Part shown: positions 45,645-56,934 of the stretch, in pieces
Layout: each line of letters starts with the position of its first letter
Position numbering within the stretch: position 1 is the stretch's first letter
DNA from: Paguma larvata
Lineage: Eukaryota; Chordata; Mammalia; Carnivora; Viverridae
Assembly: GCA_030068075.1 (NCBI GenBank)
Contig: CM057829.1
Span: 79,481,132 to 79,545,131, forward strand
Reading direction: 5' to 3'
Length of the DNA: 64,000 bases
Notes under the pieces: generated by a model
Told to the model about the DNA's origin: nothing
What the model saw: the letters and a program-made list of their open reading frames with translations, nothing else
The model's database searches: none
Position numbers and translations under genes: made by a program

Positions 45645-45865
45645 CACTTAGTAAGTGCTGGCTTGGTGCTTCATATATGTTATTTCATTTAGTCTGCACA
45701 ACCACCCTACGAGGTAGGTACTATCCCTGTTCCTTTTTTCAAATAAAGACATCTAGGCTTAGGAAAGGTTAAATAAACAGATCAAGGTCAGCAGGTAGCT
45801 AAGTTAAGGTTTGGTCCTGAGTCCTCTTTCTCCCAAAGCTCTTGCCTTGCCTTAACCACCATGCC
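45645..45865 (-). mobile_element. MIR SINE, antisense, nearly full length
   Basis: 'TTAGTAAGTGCTGGCTTGGT', 'CACAACCACCCTACGAGG', 'GGCTTAGGAAAGGTTAAAT' and 'GTCAGCAGGTAGCTAAGTTA' follow the MIR complement from tail to head. Confidence 0.8.
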
Positions 45866-48520
45866 TCACCCTACCTGCCTCAGTTGGGAGATGTCGGTGA
45901 GGAATGTGATCTGCAGTCTTCAATTTCCAGAGCTTCTGGAATGACTGCCCTCTTGACTCATCTTGTTTTGCAAATTACATCAAACTGAAAGGCTCAGAAC
46001 ACTGGCAGACATTCTCATTCTTTGGAAATGCCACAGCCACTCAGCCCGTGGAATGGGGACAGCACCATCACTGGGATCACCGAAGTACAAATTTCCCTGT
46101 GAACGCTGACGCCAACCTTTCTTTGGTGTTTCTTCTAGCCACAAACTGACACATTATCACTGACTGTGGTTGCAGTAGACTCAGCAGCCAGATGAAGGGG
46201 AGTTTTTACTTGGTTAACTGTTCCTTCAACATCTGTGTCCAAGGAGGGTCCTCCCGAGCAGGCACGCGCTCATCCTTGCCCTCCTCCCCACCGACCCCAT
46301 CAGTACACAAACAAAAGGCTTTGCTAATCTCTTGGCAACACCACTAAGAAATCCTTCCCTTGCTGTTCTGCGAGTCTCAAGAAACAACTTTATAACAATG
46401 AGTCCAAAAGATGGATGTTTTAAAAGAGCATTTCAAACAAGACAATTTTTTAAAAAAGATTCAAGGATTCTATCACTTCCTTCAACCTTCCATCGACACA
46501 ATTTGTTTATGTATGAGTTGAGTCTTTCTTCCTTCAGAAGGGGAAAATGCTGATAAACTAGCACATGTAGACAAACAGCGCAAAAACCTGGCTGCCGCTT
46601 GCTGCTTAAACAGAGTCACATTTATTTCCCAATGCACCACTTACCAGACAGATGCAAAGATGTGGGCAAGCCAGTCATCAGAATTAACAGAGTGATTGTG
46701 CTTGCACTACATATTCTGATTTGTATGAATCTTATTTTTAGCCATGCACAAAGGGCAATAAATGGAAAATCTTATTCTAACCGCTACTTTTTCTGGGCCA
46801 CCCACACTGCTCCACCTACCGCACAAGTTCACAAATGTAAAAAACCCAACGCAGGGTTTGTCCTAACAAGGGATGCAAAGAGGCTAAAATGTGTGACATT
46901 TTTTCCAGTTAGTGTTGGTACTTTCACTCTTTTTCTGTATCAGGACTTTCAGGGAAAACAACATTGACTTATCTATGGGCATTTTCCAAGACTCCACGTT
47001 GGTATGCCATTCGGCGGACAGGCAAGCGTGATCCGCGAGGCACGGGCACCACTCTGCCACGAGCCACATGTCAACCAACTTTCAGGAAAGAAATGCATCC
47101 GCAAACATTTCTGTACATTCAGGAAGGTGATACCTACAACATTCGTTTTGAGACAATGACAGCGTCTTAAAAGTTCTTCAAATGAACAAAAGTGGTAGCA
47201 GAAACATAAACATTGCCAAAGCACAGCAGCCTGTCAGAAAGGATTTTAACCAAGTTAGGTCGATATCGCTGGTCCTCAATCTGCCTTTAGTCTGCAGTGG
47301 AACAATGCTCACCAAGGCGGTTACTCCCTTGCCATCTCCCTTCCCTGCCGTGCATTCCCCTCACTGCCTGCCCTGTCCACAGTCCCCACCGCACCTCGGG
47401 CATCTCACCAAGCATTAGCTCACACGGCTGCCGTGCCCGCCAAGCAGCCGAGACTGAGAGACGGACACTTTGAGAGCAAACAAGAAAAACACATTGATGA
47501 AAAGGACGTTTTCTAGGGGCACAGGGAAGATAGAGATGAGAGTCTATTTTCTATGACTCTCTCTTTAGACTTTAAATGAAAAGTTAAATGATTAAGGTCC
47601 CAGGGTACCAATTAAAATGCTTGTTCTTCCGAGCCCTCTGCAAACCTCAACAGCAAACATATGCAGGTAGTGATCAATATTTAAAAGTCAATTCAACAAA
47701 ATAATTAAGACGCGAAAGGAGGCAACTCTGAGAAAGGCATCTTTCTTTACCTGTGTGCTTGCTCATTATCCAGAAACTAGAGGAAATGTTCCGTCATCCT
47801 CTGGTAGTTAACACACGCCCTGCAGAGCTAACACCTTCTTCCGATAACGCACGGTACAAGAGCAGCCCTGATGAGGTGTATCAGAAAATCTTTTTTGGGT
47901 TATAGTCCACTCTCGTCAGACCTTCTGACTAGTGCTGTAAAAACACGGGTAATTAAGTGTTACGAAAAAGTGGGTCATACACCACGGAGATACAACCACA
48001 CCGCCCCCAAACTAGGCTCCAAATGACTGTGCTCTGAGAAGGTGGGAGGGGTCTGAACACAGCGAAAGCAAAACTTTTATGTGGTGAGGAGCATTTTGGT
48101 TTTCACTGGTTTAGGTTAGAGAAAGTTAATCTCAATGTCAACTACAAACCAAATAACTTTTAACGTGTTCTTGAAATTTTATGACAAATGCTGGCTGTTA
48201 ATGTAATGGGAAATTCAGATACAGTGTCATAAACAGCCCAAGGGACAGTCTCGGGCTTAAACGACATGCCCGTCACCGAAGAGCGTGTGCTGTGTGACTC
48301 AGTGAAGCAAGGCGGTCAAACCGAAACTGAAGACAAAGAAGCGAATTCTTATTATCCACATTAGCATCTCCTTCTCCCAGGGAGGATCAAGTACTGTATA
48401 CCACTTCCCCACACCTGTAACCAGCTTGGGCATTCAGCAATTGGGGATATTTATCAAAGAACTCTTCGACCTCTGTAGCAAGAAAGCAAAATGTAGTACC
48501 TGAATTGAGCGCATTCATTC
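45866..48520. other. Repeat-poor stretch, no confident gene
   Basis: No transposon recognised. The frame 46599-46967 (122 codons) has no motif. From about 46980 to 47460 CpG dinucleotides are noticeably more frequent than elsewhere in the window, without reaching an obvious CpG island. No promoter or exon can be supported. Confidence 0.45.
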
Positions 48521-48524
48521 ATCT

Positions 48525-48690
48525 GTCACTCGCGAGCCACAGAAATATTAATTCAATACACACAGAGTCACTATTATAAACAAGGACACTAAGGATGTGA
48601 AGGGATGCAGACAAAAGAACCTAGAAGAATCTGCTTTCAAAGAACTTAAGTCTTGTATAGGGATAAGACCTAGTGAAGACCAAGCCAAAT
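48525..48690 (-). mobile_element. L2 LINE tail, antisense
   Basis: 'AACAAGGACACTAAGGATGT', 'CAAAGAACTTAAGTCTTGTA' resemble the L2 tail complement. Weak. Confidence 0.45.
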
Positions 48691-48826
48691 ACAGATCGTT
48701 CTTTTAAAACAAGATCTTTTCTAGCAGCTTACTGTAGACTTCTTATTCTACTGACATAAGGCTGGTAGATAACACTTCTACAACATTTTTCATATGAATC
48801 TTTTAACAATCCTCTTAATTTTTTTA

Positions 48827-49066
48827 GAAAGCGATTCTTTTTATTAAAATTTTTATTTACTTTTATTATTATTTATTTTATTAATTTTTATTTTTATTTA
48901 TTTGAGAGAGAGAGAGAACGTGAGTGGGGGAGGGATACACAGAGAGAGACAAAGAGGCTCAGCATGGAGCCTGACTCTGGGCTCGATCTCACGACCCTCG
49001 AATCTTGACCTGAGCCAGCCAAAATCGAGACTCTGACGCTCAACCAACTGAGCTACCCAGGCACCC
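48827..49066 (-). mobile_element. CAN SINE, antisense (first of two at one site)
   Basis: A T-rich degenerate tail, 'GAGCCTGACTCTGGGCTCG', 'CTTGACCTGAGCCAGCC' and 'GAGCTACCCAGGCACCCC' mark a diverged copy. The site at its left, CAATCCTCTTAATTTTT (48808-48824), and at its right, CAATCCCCTTAACTTTT (49067-49083), are TSD copies with two differences. Confidence 0.92.
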
Positions 49067-49084
49067 CAATCCCCTTAACTTTTT

Positions 49085-49297
49085 TTTTTTAACGTTTATT
49101 TATTTTTGAGACATAGAGACAGAGCGTGAGCAGGAGGAGTAGGGCAGAGAGAGGGAGACACAGAATCCGAAGCAGGCTCCAGGCTCTGCGCTGTCAGCAC
49201 AGAGCCCGACGCGGGGCTCGCTCGAACTCACAGACGGCGAGATCATGACCTGAGCCGAAGTCGGTCACTTTACCGACTGAGCCACCCAGGTGCTCCT
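49085..49297 (-). mobile_element. CAN SINE, antisense (second, younger)
   Basis: 'AACGTTTATTTATTTTTGAG', 'CAGGCTCCAGGCTCTGCGC' and 'GAGCCACCCAGGTGCTCC' identify a well-preserved felid-type copy. The 18-bp TSD CAATCCCCTTAACTTTTT is exact at 49067-49084 and 49298-49315. A short GCTC duplication near the box-B region reads 'GGGGCTCGCTCGAACTC'. Confidence 0.96.
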
Positions 49298-49315
49298 CAA
49301 TCCCCTTAACTTTTT

Positions 49316-50200
49316 ATCAGGTTTTCTTTTAGTGCTTAAAATTCTTCCTTACCTTAGCTACATGTTAGGATTCACCTCAATCCAAAGTCCTAGCATTTTC
49401 CAAAGGGAAGCATAGAGATATCAGCACAGTCCCAGGAACTAAAACACCACACCAGAGGAATCTGAAGAGAAATCTATTTGAAGGGGGATAAAGGATTCAA
49501 AGTTGAAGGAAAGCTCTAGTTCACAGCGCAAGATAGGATATATTTGAATCACATTTTGGCGTCATCAGGTATAAAATTAGAATTTTACTACAGAACATAC
49601 TGTTTGGATTATGAATGGGGATCTGGCTAACCAAACTTTCCCATTTCTGGCAAATTGCCATACTGTGTACTGATGGTGAATTTTTAAATAATTAGAACAC
49701 AGTTAGTTGTCCAACACTAATACCATTTCATATATAATCAAATCATTCTCTTTATGATTCCAGAGGCCCATTACGATCTTACGGAGCCACTCAATAGTCT
49801 TTTTCATTGGCAAGATGTAGATATTAAAAAAAAAAAAGAGATAATACTGATTTCCACTTGATAAAAATAATGGTATGTCTACACAGGTATCTGTTCTTGT
49901 TAAGAGTTGACTAATGTTATTTGTGAGAAAAATAAGAAACGAGGAGAACTTTGCCTTGAAAATGATGGCTAAAGTCATCATTCCTAAGCTCCACCAAATT
50001 TGTGGGAGGTAATCAGTCCAGAATACTGCTTGTAAATTTGTAATTATTTGATGAATTCAAAAAAGTCTGGAAAAATACACAAAAGTATGAGTTAACAGTC
50101 AGGTTTTATCTGGGTAGCTGGATTACAGGTAATTTATTTTTTTTTGTTATTTTATAAATTATGTACAATAAACATATTACTTTCCCAGTCAGGAAGAAGA
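49316..50200. other. No confident feature
   Basis: AT-rich sequence with no recognised repeat or gene. Confidence 0.4.
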
Positions 50201-50216
50201 GGCTACTTCTGTTTTT

Positions 50217-50453
50217 TAATTTTTTTTAATTAAAAAAACTTTTTAACGTTTATTTATTTTTGAGAGACATAGAGTCAGAGCGTGAGCAGGGGAAGGGCAG
50301 AGAGAGAGGGAGACACAGAATCTGAAGTAGGCTCCAGGCTCTGAGCTGTCAGCACAGAGCCCGACATAGGGCTCAAACCCACAAACTGAGATCATGCATG
50401 ACCTGAGCCGAAGTTGGCCACTTAACTGACTGAGACACCCAGGCGGCCCCAAA
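50217..50453 (-). mobile_element. CAN SINE, antisense
   Basis: 'AACGTTTATTTATTTTTGAG', 'AGGCTCCAGGCTCTGAGCTG' and 'GACACCCAGGCGGCCCC' define the copy. The TSD GCTACTTCTGTTTTT is exact (50202-50216 and 50454-50468). A small duplication, ATCATGCATGACC, replaces the usual ATCATGACC. Confidence 0.95.
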
Positions 50454-50468
50454 GCTACTTCTGTTTTT

Positions 50469-51190
50469 AACAAAAGGAAACAATTATTCTCTGATTCTGC
50501 TCTTCCTAGTAATTAAAAATACTTAATACATGGAACCCAGTATAATAATCTGGCCTGGAGACAAGTCGGACATGAAATACAGGAAAAATCTACTAGAAAC
50601 AATAGATTACAGCTTCTAGTTCGGCTCTACAAGGACTCTAAAAATCCTGCTATAGTCCAGAACTTTGCAAATACTGCTCTTTCTCATCATGATCCATGGT
50701 TTGTGCACTCTCCAGCTGCTGATGCTAGGGCCCTCACAACCATCAATGAGGGTGGGGAGGCATCCCTGTAAGAGTGTGGTGCCACCACCTGGGTTAAAAC
50801 ACAGCTCAGAGACAGGTGTCACTTTGCTAATGAAAGGTGTGCTCTCTCAAAAGAGAGCACACAATTTCTAAAAAGAAACAGATAGGAAATTATTAGAATA
50901 AACTATTTGTGCTACAACTGATAACCACTTGGTAAAGTAGCTTTATAATATGCATCGTTGAGTTTATTTGGAGATTCACAGGGAATACCATGTGAAATTT
51001 CTGATTTACATATTAATGCATACTACCATGCTGGTAACACTACCCCCATCTGTACCATTAGTGTATATGGAGAGAATAAAAATTAATTTCGAAGATGCTT
51101 TGAGCAGAAGAACATAATCCTAACACTAATGCTACAAATAAGTGCATCATACAATCTTTTTAAAAAAACACAAAAGAATTGGCTTCAAAA
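50469..51190. other. No confident feature
   Basis: An imperfect inverted pair of 'GTGTGCTCTCT' and 'AGAGAGCACAC' (50838-50861) forms a short palindrome. No gene or transposon recognised. Confidence 0.5.
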
Positions 51191-51203
51191 CCATGCCAAT
51201 GGT

Positions 51204-51395
51204 GGGGCACCTGGGTGGCTTAGTCAGTTAAGTGTCCGACTCTTGGTTTCGTGTCAGGTCATGATCTCATGGTTTGTGGGTTCAAGCCCCAAATAGGGCT
51301 CTATACTGACAGTGCAGAGCCTGCTTGGGATTCTCTCCCTCTCCTTCTCTCTCTGCTCGTGCTTGCTCTCTCTCTTTCTCTCTCCCAAAAAAAAT
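51204..51395 (+). mobile_element. CAN SINE
   Basis: GGGGCACCTGGGTGGCTTAG, 'CAGGTCATGATCTCATGG', 'GCAGAGCCTGCTTGGGATTC' and a CT-rich end. The TSD ATGCCAATGGT is exact (51193-51203 and 51396-51406). Confidence 0.95.
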
Positions 51396-51406
51396 ATGCC
51401 AATGGT

Positions 51407-53655
51407 TTTCCAATGACTATAAGAACTAAATACATATGTTCATAAAATTATTTTATAAATTACTCTTAATATCATTAATATTACAAATATTAAAGTGCTT
51501 CTAAACATAATGAACATAAGGAGAATATTTCAAATTTAAAGTCTGGCACTGGAAAGGTGGTAAAAGCTAAAACTCGCATTTTTTCAAGAAGAATAAAAAT
51601 GGTGGATTTTTCTTTTGTAAATCAACAGTTTTAGATTATTAATTAAGGCATGAAAATAAGTCTAATAAAACCTCTTTAACTGAACTAATTGAGGACAAGA
51701 AGTTTTTTTTTTGTTTGTTTCAATATTCTAGTTAATCGACAGACAGCTAGAAAATGCTTTTTGTTGAAAATCTTTAGGAAGCAGTTTCTTTTCTTAATTA
51801 TAAAACATTTCAGTGATTCAGCAGGTCAGTGTCATCAGCTACAGATATCCTGCAGGGTTTATTTTCCATCTTTACTAAACCAAAGCGATCTTGTTTTCTG
51901 AATCTCTATTTCTGAAAAAGGGAAGTGGGATGTGTGCGGTAGGTAGGGCGGGGTGTGCGGGAGGGGTCTGAGTGGGGGTGGGGAAGTACGAAGGTTAGTT
52001 AATTCAGGGCTCTGGTTTGTTGGGTTCCAGGTAGCTAAGCCATCACTAAACATGAACTCAGGGTCTGGAATGAGGTAATCTGATTCCTAGGAGACACGAG
52101 AGCCTACAAGGAGAGCCCCCAAGGGTCTATCTTTGTTGGTATTCTTTACCTTATGTCATTCCGTCTGGATGACTTGGTTTGCTGGTCTTCTCTGGGGAAA
52201 AACTGTGTCAGGGTGTCCATCTAAAAATTATGATCTCTGAACTCATGGGGCTGAATTTATTTTGATTTAATTCTATATCCATGTCATTTCGACTCAAGCT
52301 TAGGGGCAGGTAGGCACATGTGGATGTCAAGGATGAATAAGCACTGACATTTCTCTCTCAGACTTGCCGCCCTGGATTTTCTTTTCTATAAAAACCCTTT
52401 AATTCCAGTTTCTGATATCTTAGCAGCTCAATCACCTTTGTCCTCTCTCTGTCACCTAGAGAGTTCATTTCTAAGCAGGTTTGGAAAGTCAGGGTAGAAA
52501 CAGTGGGACTGATTTATACATATTGTACTCTAACTTTGTGACTTTATTGGTTAAGCCAGATACATACATATGTATATAATATATAATACACGTGTGTGCA
52601 CGCACACACATATAATCCTGATTATCCTCTGATTATTTCTTCCTCCGTCCTTAAGATGAAGTGGGAAAATTTAGGACAGAGGTTCCTGAGCTTTTTGGAA
52701 CTATGGGTCCTTATGCACTGCTCTTCAGGAATTACAAGCCCTGGTCAGACCCAAAGGCAGGGTCTGAAGGTTGTATAGGAGGTCTGAGGAAAGCTTGGCT
52801 ACTGGGCCCATGAGAATTTGCTGATCATTTTCCAAGTCCAGCTTTCAAGAAACATAGAGTAAAAAGCAAAATCCCCCAAAGTAAGGTTCTAATAGACTAA
52901 TCTAGTAAGTTCAGTCCTGCATATTCCTCATAGAACTGCAGGACTCACTAAATTGATCTGTGACTTATGGATACTACAGTGATTTGGTGATGAGGGGTAA
53001 ATTAGACTTCATTTGGAGTATGTAAAACAGGCATTATAATAATTTGAGGCTCCATTGCAGGAGAATTAGTTGCTATTAATTTTCTTCTACAGTTTTTCCT
53101 TTTTTCTACTAGGCTTCACTCTGTGGCTATAATATAATCAAATCCATATTCTCTGGTTTGTGCCCCAATGTCCACCTCTACTGATAAAGACCTGTTATGT
53201 GCCACAGCTATGCACACATGGCCATAAGTCTGTGCATTACGGCGCACTGTACTTGGACTCATTCATGAACACACAATTCGGGTGAACTGGAGCAGCCCCA
53301 CTACAGGAGCACAGGTGGGTACACATTCCCTCCATCAGAGTGAAACAGCTTTCCTATACTGTGTCAGTGGCATTTGGTAGAGATTATAGTCATTTATGGC
53401 AAATTTCCCTGGTAGTTTATCACAAATGTGTCCTTGCCCTGACAGGAAATCCATCCCTAAGGCTGAAGTATACATTCTCCAGATCCCTTACCCTTGCCCA
53501 AAGGGTGCCAGGGAAAGTATCAGGGCTGAGGAAGGTATGAGGGACATAGCCATGTATTCTTACTCCGCCCTCACAAACTGTAACACCCCTGTCAGGCTCC
53601 AGCTAGTTATTCTGCACAGCATTCTTGGAAGGCAAGTGAGCTCTGAAATTCACTT
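51407..53655. other. No gene; G-rich and Z-prone patches
   Basis: Two compositional features stand out: G-runs at 51920-51982 and a perfectly alternating purine-pyrimidine stretch at 52587-52614. No repeat family is recognised, and the frames are short and motif-free. Confidence 0.5.
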
Positions 53656-53674
53656 AAAAATCCATTAATTAATT

Positions 53675-53858
53675 GGGGTGCCTAAAATCATTAATTAGTT
53701 AAGTGTCTGACTTGAGCTCGGGTCATGACATCACAGTTCGTGAGTTCAAGTCCTGCATCAGCCTCTGTGCTGAGAGTGCAGAGCCTGCAGAGACGGAGCC
53801 TCTGTCTCCCTCTCTCTCTGCCCCTCCCCTGCTTGTGACAGCGAAAGGTCTGCTTGAG

Positions 53859-53898
<40 letters not shown>

Positions 53899-53950
53899 GG
53901 TCCCTTCCCTGCTTGCACTTTCTCTCTCTCAAAATAAACAAATAAATTTA
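53675..53950 (+). mobile_element. CAN SINE with expanded (TC)n
   Basis: A degenerate head ('GGGGTGCCTAAAATC'), 'CGGGTCATGACATCACAG', 'CTCTCTGCCCCTCCCCTGC' and AATAAA end. A (TC)n run fills 53861-53892. An A-rich TSD with an indel and a mismatch lies at about 53656-53674 and 53951-53968. The argument for an extra internal segment is its length of about 275 bp. Confidence 0.88.
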
Positions 53951-53959
53951 AAAAATCAT

Positions 53960-54860
53960 TAGTTAATTTTTACTGGGGTGAAATATATATAACATTTACC
54001 TTTTTAGAGAGTACAATTCAGTAGCATTAAGTACATTCACATTGTTGTACAAACATCACCACTATCCATCTCTAAACCTTTTTCACTTTCCCAAAGTGAA
54101 ACTACCCATTTAACGCTAACTCCCTGTTCCCCTCTATTCTCAAACCTTGGCATCCATCATTCTATTTTCTGGCTAGAGGCTTGACAACTCTAGGCAGCTC
54201 ATGTAAGTGGGATCATATAATACTTGTCCTTTTGCGTCTGGCTTATCTCATTTAGTATCTTTGAAGTTCATCTATGTTGTAGCATGTGTCAGAATTTCAT
54301 ATGTTTTTAGGACCAAATAATATTCCATTGTGTGTATACATCACATTTTCCTTATGCATTCATCTGTTGGTAGACATTTGGGTTGCTTCCACTTTTTGGC
54401 CATTGTGAATAATGCTGTAGGAACATGAATATATAAACATCTGTCCAAGTCTCTGCTTTCAGTTTATTTATTTATATTGAGAGAGAGAGAGAGACAGAGA
54501 GGGAGGGAGAGAGAGAGAGAGAATGAGTGGGGGAGAGGTAGAGAGAAGGAAAGAGAATTCTAAGCAGTCTCTGCACTGTCAGTGAAGAGCCTGATGCAGG
54601 GCTTGATCCCATGAACCATGAGATCATGACAGGAGCCGAGACCAAAAGTGAGACACTCAACCAACTGAGCCACTCGAGTGCCCCTGTCCAAGTCTCTGCT
54701 TTCAGTTCTTTTAGGTATATATCCAAAGGTGGAAATGCTGGATCATATGGCAATTCCATGTTTAATTTTTTTTAGGCACTGTCATACCATTTAGTATTTA
54801 GGTTTTTTAAATTAATAAATAATTTATTTTTTAATGCAGATTTAGGTTTGCAGCAAAATT
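53960..54860 (-). mobile_element. Old L1M 3' region, antisense, split by a SINE
   Basis: 'GTACAATTCAGTAGCATTAA', 'AATATTCCATTGTGTGTATA', 'GGTTGCTTCCACTTTTTGGC' and, after the SINE, 'GAAATGCTGGATCATATGGC' are the L1M complement. A further piece at 54830-54905 ('GCAGCAAAATTGAGTGGAAA') may belong to a second L1 3' UTR. Confidence 0.82.
54465..54684 (-). mobile_element. CAN SINE, antisense, with long TSD
   Basis: 'ATTTATTTATATTGAGAGAG', 'AGTCTCTGCACTGTCAGTG' and 'TGAGCCACTCGAGTGCCCC' define the copy. An exact 23-bp direct repeat (54442-54464 and 54685-54707, beginning TGTCCAAGTC) flanks it. It interrupts the antisense L1M. Confidence 0.95.
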
Positions 54861-54905
54861 GAGTGGAAAGGAGAGAGGGTTTCCATACTCCTTGTCCCCA
54901 CACAT

Positions 54906-56430
54906 GCACAGTACTTTTACAAAGATGCTCTAGACAACTCAGTAACTTGAGGGCTTCACCCCAAGCTGCAGAGAGTGATCTAGGCAGGCTGTGCCAGATC
55001 TGGCAGGAGCTTCAAGCTCTGAGTCACCTGAGGCGAGTCACCTGAGGGGAGTCACCTGAGGTGTCAGAGCAGCTTTCTTCCCCCTCCAGCCTGTAGTCAT
55101 GAAACTGACTGACATCGAAGGTCATCGTATAGGAAAACCTGATGTGTAAACATGGACACTCATGGATGCCAAAGGCGATTAAGGAAGGAGATTAAGAAGC
55201 ATTTGATCCAACCTACTTCTTCCATGGTGAAGATGCTTCATAAACTGAAAAGCTTGCTTTCAAGAATGCTGTGCAGAATAACTCATTAGTGCTTGACAGA
55301 GATGTTATAGTTTGTGAGGGTGGAGTAAGAAGACATAATTACATCACTTACAACTCTATCAGCCTTCTTACCAGCTGTGTTACCCTTTGGGCAGCCCCAA
55401 GAAGACAGCTCCAGATTAACTCCTTACAGAACTCTTTCATCATCTATCACTTTTTTTGCCTTATTTTTCTGATTCTGTGTTTTTTATTTTAAATACATGC
55501 ACTTATATCGACCTCCAGGATCGCTGGCTCTGCTAATGGTTAGGCAATAGATAAGCTCCTTCCTTATGTCTGCTTCGGAACTGCTTAATGAACAGTGATT
55601 ATTCTCAATTTCTGAGAGTTCTAATAAAAGAACTGTATGTTCTCCTCTGAATGAACATTTACCATATCCAAGTAAATGTTATAAATCACAATGCTTATCC
55701 ACAGATTTAAAGTGCCCAGAAATTTCTCATACATTTCCTGGACAGCATCATTCACCCTATTTTTATACTCACATTGACTCAATGAAACAAAAGGAAAAAT
55801 GTTTAAATTTCTTACAATGAAAGCTAGAAATATACAAAATGCATATATATTCATAAGCACATATGTACATTTGCATGTATGCTCACATATATCCAAATGT
55901 GCATTTGTTGAGCCAAAATCTTCCACTCTTTTCTATTAACATTGAATAACTTGTTCTTGTCCTCAGTGGAGAGGTGATTGGCTTGTTCTAGAGCTAACGC
56001 TGATCCTCAAAGTGCTGATCCTCAAAATATGTCAGTCCTGAGAACTTAACACCCCACAAGAACTTGGACTTGATGACTATTTATTAGAGATGTACCTTCC
56101 TTCTCACGTGTGTTTTGTAAATCGAGTCCCATGTAAGTGTCTGAGAAGAAAGATAATACTATGATGATTCAGTTTGAAAAGCAGCAATATATTTGTCAAT
56201 CTGGGGGAAAAAAGATTTCTCTTTTGAGTGTATCTAAAACACGATGAGCATACCTGCAAAAATACTGTAGCTGTCATTTTAGCCTAATAACAGCACAGTT
56301 AGAGACCCTTGTTGCAATCCAAGGGCAAAGAATGACCAGTACTATTGACTCTAAAGCTGGTACAGAATAATGACATTTACATGGCTGGACTTTCAAATGT
56401 GACAGTCCTAAGAGGACCTTCAAACTCTTT
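54906..56430. other. No confident gene
   Basis: A three-unit 14-bp minisatellite lies at 55021-55062. Frames around 55160-55490 look briefly protein-like but contain stops and match nothing I recognise. The rest is AT-rich and unassigned. Confidence 0.45.
55021..55062 (+). repeat. 14-bp minisatellite, three units
   Basis: GAGTCACCTGAGGC, GAGTCACCTGAGGG and GAGTCACCTGAGGT follow each other directly. Each carries the E-box CACCTG at the same position. Confidence 0.95.
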
Positions 56431-56434
56431 TCTT

Positions 56435-56631
56435 TTTAAAAAAATTTTAATGTTTATTTATTTTTGAGAGTGGGGGAGGGCAAAGAGAGAGGGAGACACA
56501 GAATGTGAAGTGGGCTTCAGGCTCTAAGCCGTCTGCACAGAGCCCAACGTGGGCCTTGAACCCACAAATCATGAGATCATGACATGAGCTGAAGTCAGAC
56601 ACTTAACTGACTGAGCCACCCAGGTGCCCAA
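56435..56631 (-). mobile_element. CAN SINE, antisense
   Basis: 'AATGTTTATTTATTTTTGAG', 'GGGCTTCAGGCTCTAAGCC' and 'GAGCCACCCAGGTGCCCA' identify it. The TSD CAAACTCTTTTCTT is exact (56421-56434 and 56632-56645). Confidence 0.95.
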
Positions 56632-56748
56632 CAAACTCTTTTCTTGAGACATGAGTCAATATGTTAAGTAAAGCACTAAATATCTTAATTTAGTGACATT
56701 TAGTAGTGAATATTTAATATATTTTTCTCCCTTTATTGTCCAACCTTT

Positions 56749-56926
56749 CAGTTACATGTGTGGAGTCCCTGGACCACCTGCTTCAGCATCACCTGGAAAC
56801 TTGTTAGAACGGCAACTTCCCAGCCTGCCCCAAATCTACTCAATCAGAAATTCTGGGCATGAGGCCCAGCAAGCTATACCTTAACAAGCCCTCCAGGTGA
56901 TTTTGGTGCAAGTTAAAGACCCACTG
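56749..56926 (+). mobile_element. Small non-autonomous hAT-Charlie element (MER5A-like)
   Basis: 'GTGGAGTCCCTGGACCACC', 'CAGCATCACCTGGAAACTTG', 'AATCAGAAATTCTGGGCATG' and 'ACAAGCCCTCCAGGTGATTT' keep the order of this common about 180-bp element, ending CCACTG at 56926. The 8-bp TSD is not preserved. Confidence 0.85.
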
Positions 56927-56934
56927 CATTAAGG

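Noticed and set aside
46599..46967. 122-codon plus-strand frame
   Set aside because: No motif or family recognised; overlaps short frames on the other strand and has no gene context.
48808..49315. Triplicated CAATCC site as a CRISPR-like or regulatory repeat array
   Set aside because: The repeats are target-site duplications of two SINE insertions.
55090..55490. Possible processed pseudogene
   Set aside because: Short stretches look coding, but stops occur in each frame, there is no poly-A tail or TSD, and no parent gene is recognised.
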